Numbered from the stretch's first letter, positions 55,508 through 64,000 are shown. The stretch: DNA of 64,000 nucleotides from CAVPMN01 sp963706425 (GCA_963706425.1 CAVPMN010000020.1:1302001-1366000), one strand, 5' to 3'. Notes: a model not told the origin generated them from the letters alone. Translations and numbers: made by a program.

Positions 55508-56089
55508 ACCCACAGTGTCGTCGGATCGACGTCGAGTCGGCGGAGCAGTCGCCACGTCGTGGCGATCGAGATGCCCACGACCGTGCCGGGATCGCCGTCG
55601 ATGCCGTCGATGAAGGCGGACGAGCGGCCGTCGATCGTGAAGCCTCCTGCGACGCCCATCGCCTCGCCCGTGGCGACGTAGCACTCGAGCTCGTGATCGG
55701 TCGGTCGACCGAAGCGCACGACGGCAGACACCACCTCGGTCACCACCCGCCCCGACGTCGCGTCGACGACGCAATGGCCCGTGTAGAGCCGTTCGGATCG
55801 CCCCCTGCGCTCCCGCCAGGACGCGATCGCGTCGGCGGCCGATGCCGGCTTGCCCGAGCGCCTGCCCACCGAGCTCGAGCAGCGAGTCACATCCGATGAC
55901 GAGCGCATCGGGAACGCCGGCAGCAACCGCTCGCGCCTTGCGCTCGGCCAGCTCCCGCACGGTCGCCTCGACGCTGCCGAGGTCGATGTCCTCGTCGACG
56001 CCGCTCGGGAGCACCTCAGGCCGAAAGCCTGCCGCCTCGAGCAAGCGCAGCCGCGCGGGCGAGGCAGAAGCGAGAACAAGACGGCGCAT
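55504..56089 (-). CDS. maf: Maf-family nucleotide pyrophosphatase, one frameshift
   Basis: From ATG 56089: RRLVLASASPARLRLLEAAG (Maf SxSP-R motif), DEDIDLGSVEATVRELAERK and LVIGCDSLLELGGQALG. The frame then breaks; removing one C from the three-C run at 55853-55855 gives LGKPASAADAIASWRERRGR. The end ERLYTGHCVVD, ATGEAMGVAGGFTIDGRSSA, FIDGIDGDPGTVVGISI is the normal Maf C-terminus. Length is 1 mod 3. Maf proteins hydrolyse non-canonical or modified NTPs (dTTP/UTP or m7GTP). The Cys at VIGCDS, where Ala is usual, is a mild oddity. Confidence 0.9.
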
Positions 56090-56205
56090 GGAACGCAGCA
56101 CGATAGCTCCGCATGCGCAATTCGCCCCGGTCCGCGCCAGACTGCAGGTCGGACCGGTCACCGACCTGGCTGCCGGCCACAACGCGAACATCCTCGGGGG
56201 CCCTC

Positions 56206-57183
56206 GTGACGAAGCTCGGCTATCAGATCGCCAACTTCAACTATCCGGGCGTGGGCCCGGACGGGCTCTTCGAAGCCGTGGCTCGGCAGGCCGAGGCCGC
56301 CGACCGGTCGGGCTTCGACACCGTGATGGTGATGGACCACTTCTACCAGCTGCCGATGCTGGGACCGCCCGAGCACTACATGCTCGAGTGCTACTCGATG
56401 CTGGCGGCACTCGCCCCGCGCACCGAACGCTGCCGCCTCGGCGCTCTGGTGACCGGCAACACCTACCGCAACCCCGCGCTCTTGGCCAAGACCGTGACGA
56501 CCCTCGACATCATCTCGGGCGGTCGAGCGCAACTCGGCATCGGCGCCGGGTGGTTCGAGCTCGAGCACGACAGCCTCGGCTTCGAGTTCGGCACGTTCAG
56601 CGACCGGTTCCGCAAGCTCGAGGAGGCGCTCGAGATCGTGGTTCCCCTGCTACGTGGTGAGCGGGTCACTTTCGCCGGCGAGCACTACCGGGTGAACGAC
56701 GCCTTCAACTCACCACCCCCAGTGGGTCGGGTGCCGGTGATGATCGGCGGGTCGGGCGAGCGCAAGACGTTCCGGCTGGTGGCGCTCTACGCCGACGAGT
56801 CGAACCTCACCGCGGCGCCCTCCGAGGTGCCGCAGAAGCTCGACGCACTCGCCGCCCGGTGCGCCGAGGTCGGTCGCGACCGCTCCGAGATCACGGTGAG
56901 CCTGCAGCGGCCGGTGTGCATCGCCCCCACCCACGACGAAGCGTGGGAGGTGGGCAAGGCCTTCTTCCTCGAGCGCGGGCTCGACCTCGAAGCCATGTCC
57001 GAGGAGGACCGGGCCCCGTTCCTCGCCCTGGTGGCCTGGGGATCACCCGACGAGGTGGGCCAGGAGCTCAGCGACCTGCTCGCACTCGGGGTCGACGGCC
57101 TCACGTTGAGCCTGCCGGCCAACGGCCACGATCCCGAGATGGTGGCGTTGCTCGGCGAAACCGCGGCGACGCTGGTCGGCTGA
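56206..57183 (+). CDS. Luciferase-like (LLM, probably F420-dependent) oxidoreductase
   Basis: A 325-residue TIM-barrel protein from GTG 56206. Typical features are LGYQIANFNYPGV, SGFDTVMVMDHFYQLPMLG, RCRLGALVTGNTYRNPALLA, KTVTTLDIISGGRAQLGIGA (cofactor-binding strand), GWFELEHDSLGFEFGTFSDR and VPVMIGGSGERKTFRLVALY. The TGNTYRNPALLAK and SGGR blocks are typical of actinobacterial F420-using members, though F420 versus FMN cannot be settled from sequence alone. Its stop lies 2 bp from the convergent unknown gene's stop. Confidence 0.9.
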   Translation: MTKLGYQIANFNYPGVGPDGLFEAVARQAEAADRSGFDTVMVMDHFYQLPMLGPPEHYMLECYSMLAALAPRTERCRLGALVTGNTYRNPALLAKTVTTLDIISGGRAQLGIGAGWFELEHDSLGFEFGTFSDRFRKLEEALEIVVPLLRGERVTFAGEHYRVNDAFNSPPPVGRVPVMIGGSGERKTFRLVALYADESNLTAAPSEVPQKLDALAARCAEVGRDRSEITVSLQRPVCIAPTHDEAWEVGKAFFLERGLDLEAMSEEDRAPFLALVAWGSPDEVGQELSDLLALGVDGLTLSLPANGHDPEMVALLGETAATLVG

Positions 57184-57185
57184 CG

Positions 57186-57929
57186 TCAGTCGCGTGGGGT
57201 GGGGCGTCCGAAGCCGCTGGGCGGTACGCCGTCGTCGTTCGACAGGTCGAGCCCATCCCAGCGGTCGACGTCACGTACGGTGCGCTGGAGCTGGCGCCGC
57301 TTGTCGTGCAAGCGATCGACCCACGCGTCATATTCGGCGATCTCCGCCTCGGTCTCCTCGCCCAGCACGTAGGCGGCGAGCACGTCGTCGAGCACGAGAT
57401 CGTCGTCCGTGCCGCGCGGACTCGCGGGTGCCGCCGCTCGACGGCGACGACGGAAGAACCCGTCAGCGGAGTCCGCGGTTGCGTCCGCCCGATCCGGAGC
57501 GCCCGCTGCCGAAGGCGCAGACAGCGTGTTCGGGAACAGGGGGAGGGCTTGGGGAGCGGCGTCGAGTGGTGCCGATGCAACTGGCTCAGCCGGACCGGAG
57601 ACGTCGACTTCGTCGAGCGGAGCCGGCTGGTCGGTGTCGAAACCATCGTCGCGAGGTCTGAGGTCGACCGTGGCATTGCGCCGCGGAAGGGCCGGCGCAT
57701 CATCGGCCGCCACCGCCAGCAACAAGTCGGTTGCTCGCTGCCAGGCCACGATCGCGTCCTGCAACAGCTCGTACGCGATCTCGAAGTCGCCCGCAGACGC
57801 CGCCACCGATGCGGCACCCACGTCGATGTTCGCCACGTCGATCATCGACCTGGCCGCCTTCACCGACCCGCCGCCGTCGACATCGTCCCGCGCGACGTCG
57901 GCCCGAGAATCACCCGCCACACTCGCCAT
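57186..57929 (-). CDS. Unknown soluble protein with an IDLR-like motif
   Basis: A 247-residue protein that I do not recognise. Residues 40-75 look helical (DFEIAYELLQDAIVAWQRAT). A disordered, Pro/Ala/Asp-rich centre follows, with NATVDLRPRDDGF at about 85-97. An Arg-rich stretch (GFFRRRRRAAA) lies near 157. A helical C-terminal part carries DDVLAAYVLGEETEAEIAEY and DRLHDKRRQLQRTVRDVDRW. No signal peptide, membrane helix or catalytic motif. The VDLR segment resembles the short motif in the coiled-coil proteins at 39318, 42781 and 44693. GC-skewed composition but normal codon pattern for the window. Confidence 0.7.
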   Translation of the reverse strand: MASVAGDSRADVARDDVDGGGSVKAARSMIDVANIDVGAASVAASAGDFEIAYELLQDAIVAWQRATDLLLAVAADDAPALPRRNATVDLRPRDDGFDTDQPAPLDEVDVSGPAEPVASAPLDAAPQALPLFPNTLSAPSAAGAPDRADATADSADGFFRRRRRAAAPASPRGTDDDLVLDDVLAAYVLGEETEAEIAEYDAWVDRLHDKRRQLQRTVRDVDRWDGLDLSNDDGVPPSGFGRPTPRD

Positions 57930-57976
57930 GGCCCCATGATCCCAGCCCGCGGATGGGGCCGCCAGAGTCGTTCGTA

Positions 57977-59098
57977 CTAGTTCGGCTCAGCGCGCAGCCG
58001 ACCGCGACGGCTGCTGCGGCCGTCAGGGCCCGCAGCCCGGCGGAGAGGCGGTCGAGCGGTCGGCCAGCCGAATCCCAGCCGGAAGTGGCGATCGTCGAGC
58101 TCGAACCAATGACCCGGTCCGACGTAGGTGCCGAGGTCGTCGAGCAGCGTGGCGTAGAAGCGATCGACGTCGAGTTCGACACCGGGCCGGACCCTCACCA
58201 GGCCCACCACCCCTCCGGTGGGCTCGACCCACTCGAAGACGTCGTGATCGACGATCCACGAGCGCACCAGCGCGAGCCGCTCCCTGACGTCGGCCACGAT
58301 CGGGGGCAGCACCCGGTCACGGGCCCCGAGGACCTCACCGGCGATCGCCTCGTCGATCGTGGCCCCGCAGATGACGATCTGCTCCTTGGCTGCCAGGAGG
58401 GTTTCGGCGAGCGCCGGGTCGCGACAGATCGACCAGCCGACGCGCAGCCCCGGCAAGCCGTAGGCCTTGGACATCGACGACACCACCACGGCCCTCGACG
58501 ACAGCTCGACTGCCGAGGGAGTCGTTGTGCCGTGGCTCAGATCGCGATAGGTCTCGTCAACGAGCAGGGTGGCGCCGGCGCGCTCCGCCACCTCCACCAA
58601 GTGCTCGAGCTCGTCGGGCGCGAGCATCGTGCCCGTCGGGTTGTGCGGACAGGTGACGCTGATCAACCTGGTCACGCCCGGTCGAGTCAACGCCGCGACA
58701 CGGTCGACGTCGAGCGACCAGCCGTCGTCGAACGACACGTCGACGATGTCGACCTCGGCGCCGATGGCGCGCGGCGTCTCGAGGTTGGTGGCGTAGTTCG
58801 TGCGCATGACCACCGCGTGGTCACCCGGGCCGAGCAACGCAGTGGCGGTGCAGAAGAGGGCAGCCGCCGCGCCCGGCGTGACGATCACGTCGTCGATACC
58901 CACGTCGTCGAGGGGGTCGGCGATCGCCTCCCGCAGCGGAGGATGGCCGAGGTGGTCGCCGTAGCAGAGCAGCAGGTCGTCGAGATCGAGATCGAGATCG
59001 AGATCGCCGAGCCGACGATCGGCGACCGAGCTCTCGGACAGGTTGTTGGTGATCGTGTCGTAGCCGAGTTGCTCGGGCGACTCGATCTCGATGGGCAT
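57977..59098 (-). CDS. PLP-dependent class I/II aminotransferase
   Basis: A 373-residue fold-type I enzyme from ATG 59098. Landmarks are GHPPLREAIADPLDDVGIDD, VTPGAAAALFCTATALLGPG, CPHNPTGTMLAPDELEHLVE, LLVDETYRDL, and the PLP lysine in VVVSSMSKAYGLPGLRVGWS. Resembles actinobacterial aspartate/alanine-type aminotransferases; the substrate is unknown. The last 20 or so residues (PPLRRAAGPDGRSSRRG) look off-frame. A one-base shift near 58062 gives ADRLSAGLRALTAAAAVAVG and a later stop at 57910, so the C-terminus may be wrong. The region at 58976-59004 encodes a run of Asp-Leu repeats. Confidence 0.88.
   Translation of the reverse strand: MPIEIESPEQLGYDTITNNLSESSVADRRLGDLDLDLDLDDLLLCYGDHLGHPPLREAIADPLDDVGIDDVIVTPGAAAALFCTATALLGPGDHAVVMRTNYATNLETPRAIGAEVDIVDVSFDDGWSLDVDRVAALTRPGVTRLISVTCPHNPTGTMLAPDELEHLVEVAERAGATLLVDETYRDLSHGTTTPSAVELSSRAVVVSSMSKAYGLPGLRVGWSICRDPALAETLLAAKEQIVICGATIDEAIAGEVLGARDRVLPPIVADVRERLALVRSWIVDHDVFEWVEPTGGVVGLVRVRPGVELDVDRFYATLLDDLGTYVGPGHWFELDDRHFRLGFGWPTARPPLRRAAGPDGRSSRRGRLRAEPN
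58981..59004 (-). repeat. Hexanucleotide microsatellite inside the aminotransferase gene
   Basis: Four perfect copies of CGAGAT on the plus strand encode the Asp-Leu repeat in GDLDLDLDLDDL. The six-base unit would change copy number without changing the frame. Confidence 0.8.
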
Positions 59099-59157
59099 CC
59101 GTCGATAGCGCAAGGGGCCAGCATCGCAGAGCCCGACGACCGGGTAGCGTCCTCGGC

Positions 59158-59538
59158 ATGTCCGACGCCGAGAAGCCCCATGTCTACGTCCCACCCGGGG
59201 AGACGCCGCCCAGCGACCTGCTGATCGAGGATCTGGTGGTGGGCGACGGGCCCGAGGCCGCCCCCGGCCACCAGGTCGAGGTCCACTACGTCGGCGTGGC
59301 GTGGAGCACCCGCTCCCAGTTCGACGCTTCGTGGGACCGCAACGACACGTTCGCCTTCGCCCTCGGCGAGGGACAGGTCATCAAGGGCTGGGACGAGGGC
59401 GTTGCCGGCATGAAGGTCGGCGGTCGCCGCCGTATCGTGATCCCGCCGCACCTCGGCTACGGCAAGGCGGGCGCAGGCGGGGTCATCAAGGGCGGCGAGA
59501 CGCTCGTCTTCGTGGTCGATCTGCTCGGCGTTCGCTGA
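59158..59538 (+). CDS. FKBP-type peptidyl-prolyl isomerase
   Basis: A 126-residue single FKBP domain. Features: LLIEDLVVGDGPEAAPGHQV, EVHYVGVAWSTRSQFDASWD, FAFALGEGQVIKGWDEGVAG, MKVGGRRRIVIPPHLGYGKA and the last strand ETLVFVVDLLGV. The binding-pocket residues Tyr (HYVG), Phe (FDASW), Val-Ile-Trp (QVIKGW) and Tyr (LGYG) are all present, so activity is expected. No signal sequence, so it acts in the cytoplasm. It is divergent from the aminotransferase gene with a 59-bp gap. Confidence 0.94.
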   Translation: MSDAEKPHVYVPPGETPPSDLLIEDLVVGDGPEAAPGHQVEVHYVGVAWSTRSQFDASWDRNDTFAFALGEGQVIKGWDEGVAGMKVGGRRRIVIPPHLGYGKAGAGGVIKGGETLVFVVDLLGVR

Positions 59539-59565
59539 CCGCCGACAACCGCCAACCGGCGTCGC

Positions 59566-60396
59566 TCAGAGGCCCAGGACGAATCGCTGCAGTCGGTCCT
59601 TCACCGGCGTGATCGTGAAGCGGTCGAACGCCGCGATCGCCCAGGCATCCCTTCCCACGAGATAGCGGGCCCGGGGAGTGCGCGCCTCGAGCGCGCCCAC
59701 CACCATCTTCGCGGCCTCCGCAGGCTCGCCCATCAGCAGGTCGTAGCGCCGGGTCAGGTCGAGCGACCGACGGTAGTTGGATGCGTAACGCGACCCGGCC
59801 CGTCGCTCGAGCTCGGCCTCCTGTTCGGCCCAGATGCCGGTGCGGAAGCCACCCGGCTCGATGAGCACCACCGCGATGCCGTCGCCGGCGACCTCGACCC
59901 GTAGGGCATCCGAGAGTCCCTCGAGCGCGTGCTTGGCGCCCTGATACCACCCGCTGAGCGCGGTGGCCGTGAAACCGTAGATCGAGGAGACGTTGACGAT
60001 TCGTCCGCTGCCGGCCTCGCGCATGAAGGGCAGCGCCAGCCTTGCCAGGCGCATCGGGGCGACGACCATCACCTCGAGGGCGGCGCGAGCCTCGTCGTCG
60101 GTCACGTCCTCGATCGCGCCGGCCAGCGCGTAGCCCGCGTTGTTCACGATCCCCCAGGGTCGGCGGCGCTCGACGAGCAGCCGGCACGATTCGGCGTCGG
60201 TGATGTCGAGGACCTCGGTGTCGACCACGACGCCCTCGTCGGCGGCCGCCCGATGCACGAGGGCGGCCTTGGCGTCGGAGCGCACGGTCGCCACGCTGTG
60301 GAACCCGCGCCTCGCGGCGAGCACGGCCGTGGCGAGGCCGATGCCGGAGTTGGCCCCCGTGACGATGACGGTTCGCCTCTCAGCAGCTGTGTCCAT
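59566..60396 (-). CDS. Short-chain dehydrogenase/reductase
   Basis: A 276-residue classical SDR. Cofactor loop VIVTGANSGIGLATAVL, then TVRSDAK (Arg after strand 2, fitting NADPH). NNAGYALAGAIEDV, the catalytic Ser in VNVSSIYGFTATALSG, and YxxxK as WYQGAKHAL. The C-terminal part (PVKDRLQRFVLGL) is of the retinol/hydroxysteroid-dehydrogenase-like group. It is divergent from the wax-ester synthase gene (156-bp gap), so a role in fatty aldehyde or alcohol metabolism is possible but unproven. Confidence 0.92.
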   Translation of the reverse strand: MDTAAERRTVIVTGANSGIGLATAVLAARRGFHSVATVRSDAKAALVHRAAADEGVVVDTEVLDITDAESCRLLVERRRPWGIVNNAGYALAGAIEDVTDDEARAALEVMVVAPMRLARLALPFMREAGSGRIVNVSSIYGFTATALSGWYQGAKHALEGLSDALRVEVAGDGIAVVLIEPGGFRTGIWAEQEAELERRAGSRYASNYRRSLDLTRRYDLLMGEPAEAAKMVVGALEARTPRARYLVGRDAWAIAAFDRFTITPVKDRLQRFVLGL

Positions 60397-60552
60397 CAGC
60401 CCGTCCTTCCGGGTTCGGGAGCCGGATCCACCCTACGGGGGATCGATCCGACCAGCTCGGGGCCGGGGGCAGGACCTCTGGCCCTGTCGCGGGCGTCCGC
60501 CGAGCGCGACGGTGAGTGGGAGACGGCAACACCGTGGACCGAGGGGAGCACC

Positions 60553-61962
60553 GTGGATCGTCTGAGTTTGCTCGATGCCGAGTTCCTGCACGTCGAGGAC
60601 GACGTCACACACATGCACATCGCCGGCGTCTCGACCTTCGAGGGGCCGTCGCCAGGCGTCGAGGGCCTGACCGCCCTGCTCGCGTCGAAGCTGCACCTCA
60701 TCCCCCGCTATCGCCAGCGGGTTCGCTCGGTGCCGCTCGAGCTCGGTCGGCCGATCTGGGTCGACGACCCCTACTTCAACCTCGACTACCACGTCCGCCA
60801 CACCGCGCTGCCCGCACCGGGCGACGACGACCAGCTGTGCCGCCTGATGGGGCGGTTGATGTCGCAGCGACTCGATCGCGACCGGCCGCTCTGGGAGGCC
60901 TGGGTGGTCGAGGGCCTCGAAGGCAACCGATGGGCGCTCATCTCGAAGGTGCACCACTGCATGGTCGATGGCGTGTCGGGGGTCGACCTGCTCACCGTCT
61001 TGCTCGACGCGGAGCCCGATCGGGCACTCGACGAGCCGGTCCCGTGGTCACCCCAACCGGAGCCATCGGGCGTCGCCAAGGTGGCCGACGCCTGGAGTGG
61101 GCTGGCGACGGACACCGGTCGGCTCGCCGGCCGAGTCCTCTCTGGGCTGAAGGACCCCGTGGCCACCGCCCGCTCGGCGTTGCACACCGGGTCGGGCCTG
61201 ATCGACATGGGCCGACACCTCGGCAACACCCCACCGCTGTCGATCGAGGGCACCATCGGGCCGCATCGCCGGTGGGCCCACTCGTCGGTATCGCTCGCAG
61301 ACGTCCGCGCCATTCGCAGCGCCTATCCCTGCACGGTGAACGACGTCGTGCTCGCGGCGGTGGCCCACGGCTACCGCCAGCTGCTGCTGAGCCGCGGCGA
61401 GGACGTCGACCGGGCGATCGTTCGCACGCTGGTGCCGGTGTCGGTCCGCAGCGAGGACGCCCACGGCGTCTTCGACAACCGGGTGTCGGCCATCCTCTAC
61501 GAGCTACCGGTCGGCGTACGCGACCCGATGGTCCGACTCGCAGTGGTCCACCGCCAGATGGGCGACTTGAAGGAATCGGGCATGGCCGAGGCGGGCGAGG
61601 CGGTCACCAGCATCGGCGCGCTCGCGCCCCCGATGGTGGTGGGCACCGTCTCACGCCTGGCCGCCCGCGTGATGCACCAGCTGCCGCAGCGGTCGGTGAA
61701 CACCGTGACGACGAACGTTCCCGGGCCGCAGTTCCCGCTCTACTGCCTGGGCCGGGAGATGTTGACGCATCTTCCGTTCGTGCCCATCACCGAAGGCGTG
61801 CGGGTTGGCACCGCCATCCTCTCCTACAACGGCGCACTGGCGTTCGGGATCACCGGCGACTTCGACTCCGCCGCCGACGTCGACGTGCTCGCCCAGGCGA
61901 TCCCGAGCGGCGTGGCCGAGCTGCTCGAACGCGCCGAGGTGCTCTCCACCACCGGCGGCTGA
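60553..61962 (+). CDS. Wax ester synthase / diacylglycerol acyltransferase (WS/DGAT)
   Basis: A 469-residue enzyme from GTG 60553 (ribosome-binding site GAGGGGAG). The N-terminal LSLLDAEFLHVEDDVTHMHI is typical. The catalytic HHxxxDG is in KVHHCMVDGVSGVD (about residue 134). DRPLWEAWVVEGL precedes it. The C-terminal domain has VNDVVLAAVAHGYRQLL, VPVSVRSED, FDNRVSAI and VNTVTTNVPGPQFPLY (second conserved block). It makes triacylglycerol or wax esters from acyl-CoA for storage, a frequent trait of actinobacteria. The enzyme is peripheral to the membrane or lipid bodies. Confidence 0.94.
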   Translation: MDRLSLLDAEFLHVEDDVTHMHIAGVSTFEGPSPGVEGLTALLASKLHLIPRYRQRVRSVPLELGRPIWVDDPYFNLDYHVRHTALPAPGDDDQLCRLMGRLMSQRLDRDRPLWEAWVVEGLEGNRWALISKVHHCMVDGVSGVDLLTVLLDAEPDRALDEPVPWSPQPEPSGVAKVADAWSGLATDTGRLAGRVLSGLKDPVATARSALHTGSGLIDMGRHLGNTPPLSIEGTIGPHRRWAHSSVSLADVRAIRSAYPCTVNDVVLAAVAHGYRQLLLSRGEDVDRAIVRTLVPVSVRSEDAHGVFDNRVSAILYELPVGVRDPMVRLAVVHRQMGDLKESGMAEAGEAVTSIGALAPPMVVGTVSRLAARVMHQLPQRSVNTVTTNVPGPQFPLYCLGREMLTHLPFVPITEGVRVGTAILSYNGALAFGITGDFDSAADVDVLAQAIPSGVAELLERAEVLSTTGG

Positions 61963-62055
61963 CCCCAGCGGGGCCCGGCGCTTCCTTCGCGTCAAAGGCT
62001 CAATCCCCCCGATCGACGCCCGATGGAGAGGGTGACGGGAGGGTTCCTGAGCGAC

Positions 62056-64000
62056 ATGACCACCTTGAGCAGACGTCAGGCGGGCTTCGGCTCGACACGC
62101 GACGCGTCGGGCACGGGGGCCTTCGCGCGCGAAGCGATCCTCCAGGAGGCGACCCGCCTGCGGGTGGCCCCCGAGGACAAGGCCACACTCGAGACCCTCG
62201 CCCGCCTCGCGTTCGCCCGCCCCGGGTTCCGCGCGGTCATCACTGTCCGCCTGGGCGACGATCGCGCCGACGAGGTGGTCTTCGAGGTCCTGCACGCCGA
62301 CGGTGATGCCGTCGTGCGGCCGTTCGACGCGGCGAGCGACGACGGCCTCGGGTCCGACGACGAGTCGAGCATCTCCCCCGCCCAGCTGATGGACGAGTTG
62401 GCCGAGGAGCTGATCGACGACGAGAGCGACGTCGATGCACTCGAAGCACTCGACGCGCAGCCAGCCTCGGACGACACGGGCGCGAACAGCCCGGCCGACA
62501 CCGGCCCACCCGACACCGGCGCACCCAGATGCCGACCTGTCGGGGGACGTGCCCGACGTTGCCACGGGCCCGGCGCACCTGGGAACGCTCTTCGCCGACA
62601 CCGCGTCGCACTCGCCCGACTTCATCGCCGTGTTCTCGCCGACCGGACGCGACCTGCTCTGGGCCAACGAGGCCTTCGACGACGCGTTCCAGGCCACCGG
62701 GCCGGTGCTCGCCCTCATGGCCATCCTCGACGACTGGTCGCAAGGCCACTTCGTCGTGCAGGTCCTGCCGACCGTGCTCAGCCAAGGGTGGTGGAGTGGT
62801 CGTCTCGCCGTGCTGGTCGACGGAGAAGCGATACCCGTGTCGGCCGTGCTCATCGCCCACCGCCACGCCGGCGGTGACATCGTGGCCCTCGCGTTCAGTG
62901 CCCGACCACTCGTCGACGCACCCACCGGCCCCGACCACCAGTTCGGCGAGGGCGAGCTGGCGGCGCTCGTCGAGCACGTGAGCGACCTCATCCTCGTGAT
63001 GGACGCCGACGGCGTGATCACCTTTGCCAGCAGCGCGGCCCAACGCATGCTCGGCCTCGACCTCGACGCGAGCTCCGATCCGGCACCGACCTTGTTCGAC
63101 CTGGTCCATCCCGACGACGCCGTGGCATCGCTCGACGAGCTGGTCCGCATCGACGCCGACGGTCACGGCCTGCCGGTGTTGCTCCGGCTCGAGGGCCCCA
63201 CGGGCTATCGCCGTCTACAGGCGGTCGTCACCGACCTCACCGACAACCCGGTGATCGACGCCTATGCACTCACGGCGAACGACGTGACCGAGCGGGTCGA
63301 GGAGGCCGACGCGCTCAGCGCGCTCGCCTACAGCGATCCCGACACGGGCCTCCCCAACCGCCTGCGGTTGCTCGACCGGCTCAACGCCGTGCTCACCGAC
63401 CCCACGGGCAGCCGGTCGGCGGCGCTGCTGCTCGTCGACCTCGACCACTTCCGCCAGGTCAACGAGATCCACGGCACGGTCAAGGCCGACGCCTTCCTCG
63501 CCGAGGCGGCCAAACGGCTGGTCAAGACCTCGGGCGACGACGCCATCGTCGCCCGGTTGCGCAGCGATGAGTTCGCGGTAGCCCTCCCCGGGGTGGACGA
63601 CCCGGCCATCGCGACCCGGGCCGCCGATGCGCTGCGCGTCGTGCTGGCCCGACCGTTCAGCTGCAAGGGCGCCACCATCCGCGTGACCGCGAGCGTCGGC
63701 GTGGCCATCGGCGGGAGCGGTCAGGATCCGGACGCCCTCCTCCACCGAGCCGACCATGCCGCCATCCAGGCCAAGGCCGACGGCCGCAACCGGGTGCACG
63801 TGTGGGGCGCCGAGGCCACCGAGCGCGAGACCCGGCGCCGCGACGTCGAACGTCGACTGCTGGCGGTGCTCGGCGACGAGGGCCTGCCCACCCACTACCA
63901 ACCGATCGTCGACGTGCGATCGGGAGCCGTCGTCGGGGTCGAGGCGCTGTTGCGGGTGCGCAACGACGAGGGCGCCCTCGTGAGCCCTGCGGAGGTGATC
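62056..64000 (+). CDS. PAS / degenerate GGDEF / EAL protein, truncated by the window end
   Basis: From ATG 62056 (TTLSRRQAGFGSTRDASGTG), alternatively ATG 62023. The first 155 residues are acidic and unfamiliar. The frame then breaks in the three-C run at 62524-62526 (continuing DADLSGDVPDVATGPAHLG). Two PAS-like domains follow: FIAVFSPTGRDLLWANEAFD and DLILVMDADGVITFASSAAQ, with LFDLVHPDDAVASLDEL. The GGDEF-like domain (YSDPDTGLPNRLRLLDRL, LLVDLDHFRQVNEI) has RSDEF instead of GGDEF, so cyclase activity is unlikely. The EAL domain starts HYQPIVDVRSGAVVGVEALL and is cut at 64000. Probably a sensor phosphodiesterase or effector with a nucleotide-binding pseudo-cyclase domain. Confidence 0.88.

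Noticed and set aside
1..64000. Mobile elements, phage genes, restriction or CRISPR defence systems, tRNA genes.
   Set aside because: No transposase, integrase, Cas, methyltransferase or nuclease motif, no terminal inverted repeats and no T-loop/cloverleaf pattern was found on reading.

Overview
This 64-kb window is very GC-rich and densely coded, with frequent GTG starts, start-stop overlaps (ATGA, GTGA, TGATG) and no tRNA, rRNA, CRISPR array, insertion sequence or phage gene that I could recognise. A P450 with a one-cluster ferredoxin, a luciferase-like (F420-type) oxidoreductase, a wax-ester synthase/DGAT, an MpaB-type oxygenase, DivIVA-like coiled-coil proteins and several acyl-CoA synthetases and short-chain dehydrogenases point to an actinobacterium. 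An Acidimicrobiia-type free-living lineage is my best guess, but that is inference. It looks like ordinary chromosome.

Layout. 0-12 kb holds a membrane protein, an amidohydrolase divergent from a ferredoxin/P450 operon, a DapB-like oxidoreductase, DoxX, DNA polymerase IV, an ArsR/AHSA1 pair, an acyl-CoA synthetase, a MOSC protein, and a GlxA-type regulator followed by a DJ-1 protein. 12-22.7 kb is a signalling region: a PAS-GGDEF protein, a cNMP-binding protein, a GNAT/TetR divergent pair with tandem operators, an orphan FtsX-type permease, a beta-helix repeat protein, a GGDEF-EAL membrane protein, and a two-gene operon of an S-adenosylmethionine-decarboxylase-like protein and an autoinducer-synthase-like acyltransferase. 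22.7-34.3 kb is catabolic and housekeeping: FAD oxidase, pirin, tandem-domain dCTP deaminase, acyl-CoA synthetase, Baeyer-Villiger-type monooxygenase, SDR, hydrolase, sulfatase and nitroreductase. 34.3-39.3 kb carries a damaged two-component system and an ABC exporter. 39.3-46.5 kb carries three coiled-coil proteins, two of them paralogues flanking a signal-peptide/one-membrane-segment protein, plus a GH3 beta-glucosidase, a lipoprotein and an MpaB-like oxygenase. 46.6-64 kb holds a second GGDEF-EAL protein, an old-yellow-enzyme homologue, a second DapB-like protein, a second sulfatase, dus-maf, the luciferase-like oxidoreductase, an unknown protein, an aminotransferase, FKBP, an SDR, the wax-ester synthase, and a PAS/GGDEF/EAL protein cut by the window end.

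Two themes connect the genes. Four proteins make or break cyclic di-GMP (one with a degenerate GGDEF site). Many oxidoreductases and CoA ligases fit breakdown of lipids, steroids or terpenoids.

About fifteen otherwise normal genes are broken by single-base indels, mostly one extra base in a G/C run. I read most of these as uncorrected assembly errors, annotate the genes as whole CDSs, and say where the frame breaks. The 34.7-37.3 kb block is worse, with two apparent deletions of several hundred bases, and may be genuinely decayed or misassembled. The best candidates for undescribed biology are the decarboxylase-like/acyltransferase-like operon (21.5-22.6 kb), the coiled-coil/membrane-protein locus (42.8-45.2 kb) with its recurring IDLR-like peptide, and a pseudoknot-capable element at 18,830-18,883.
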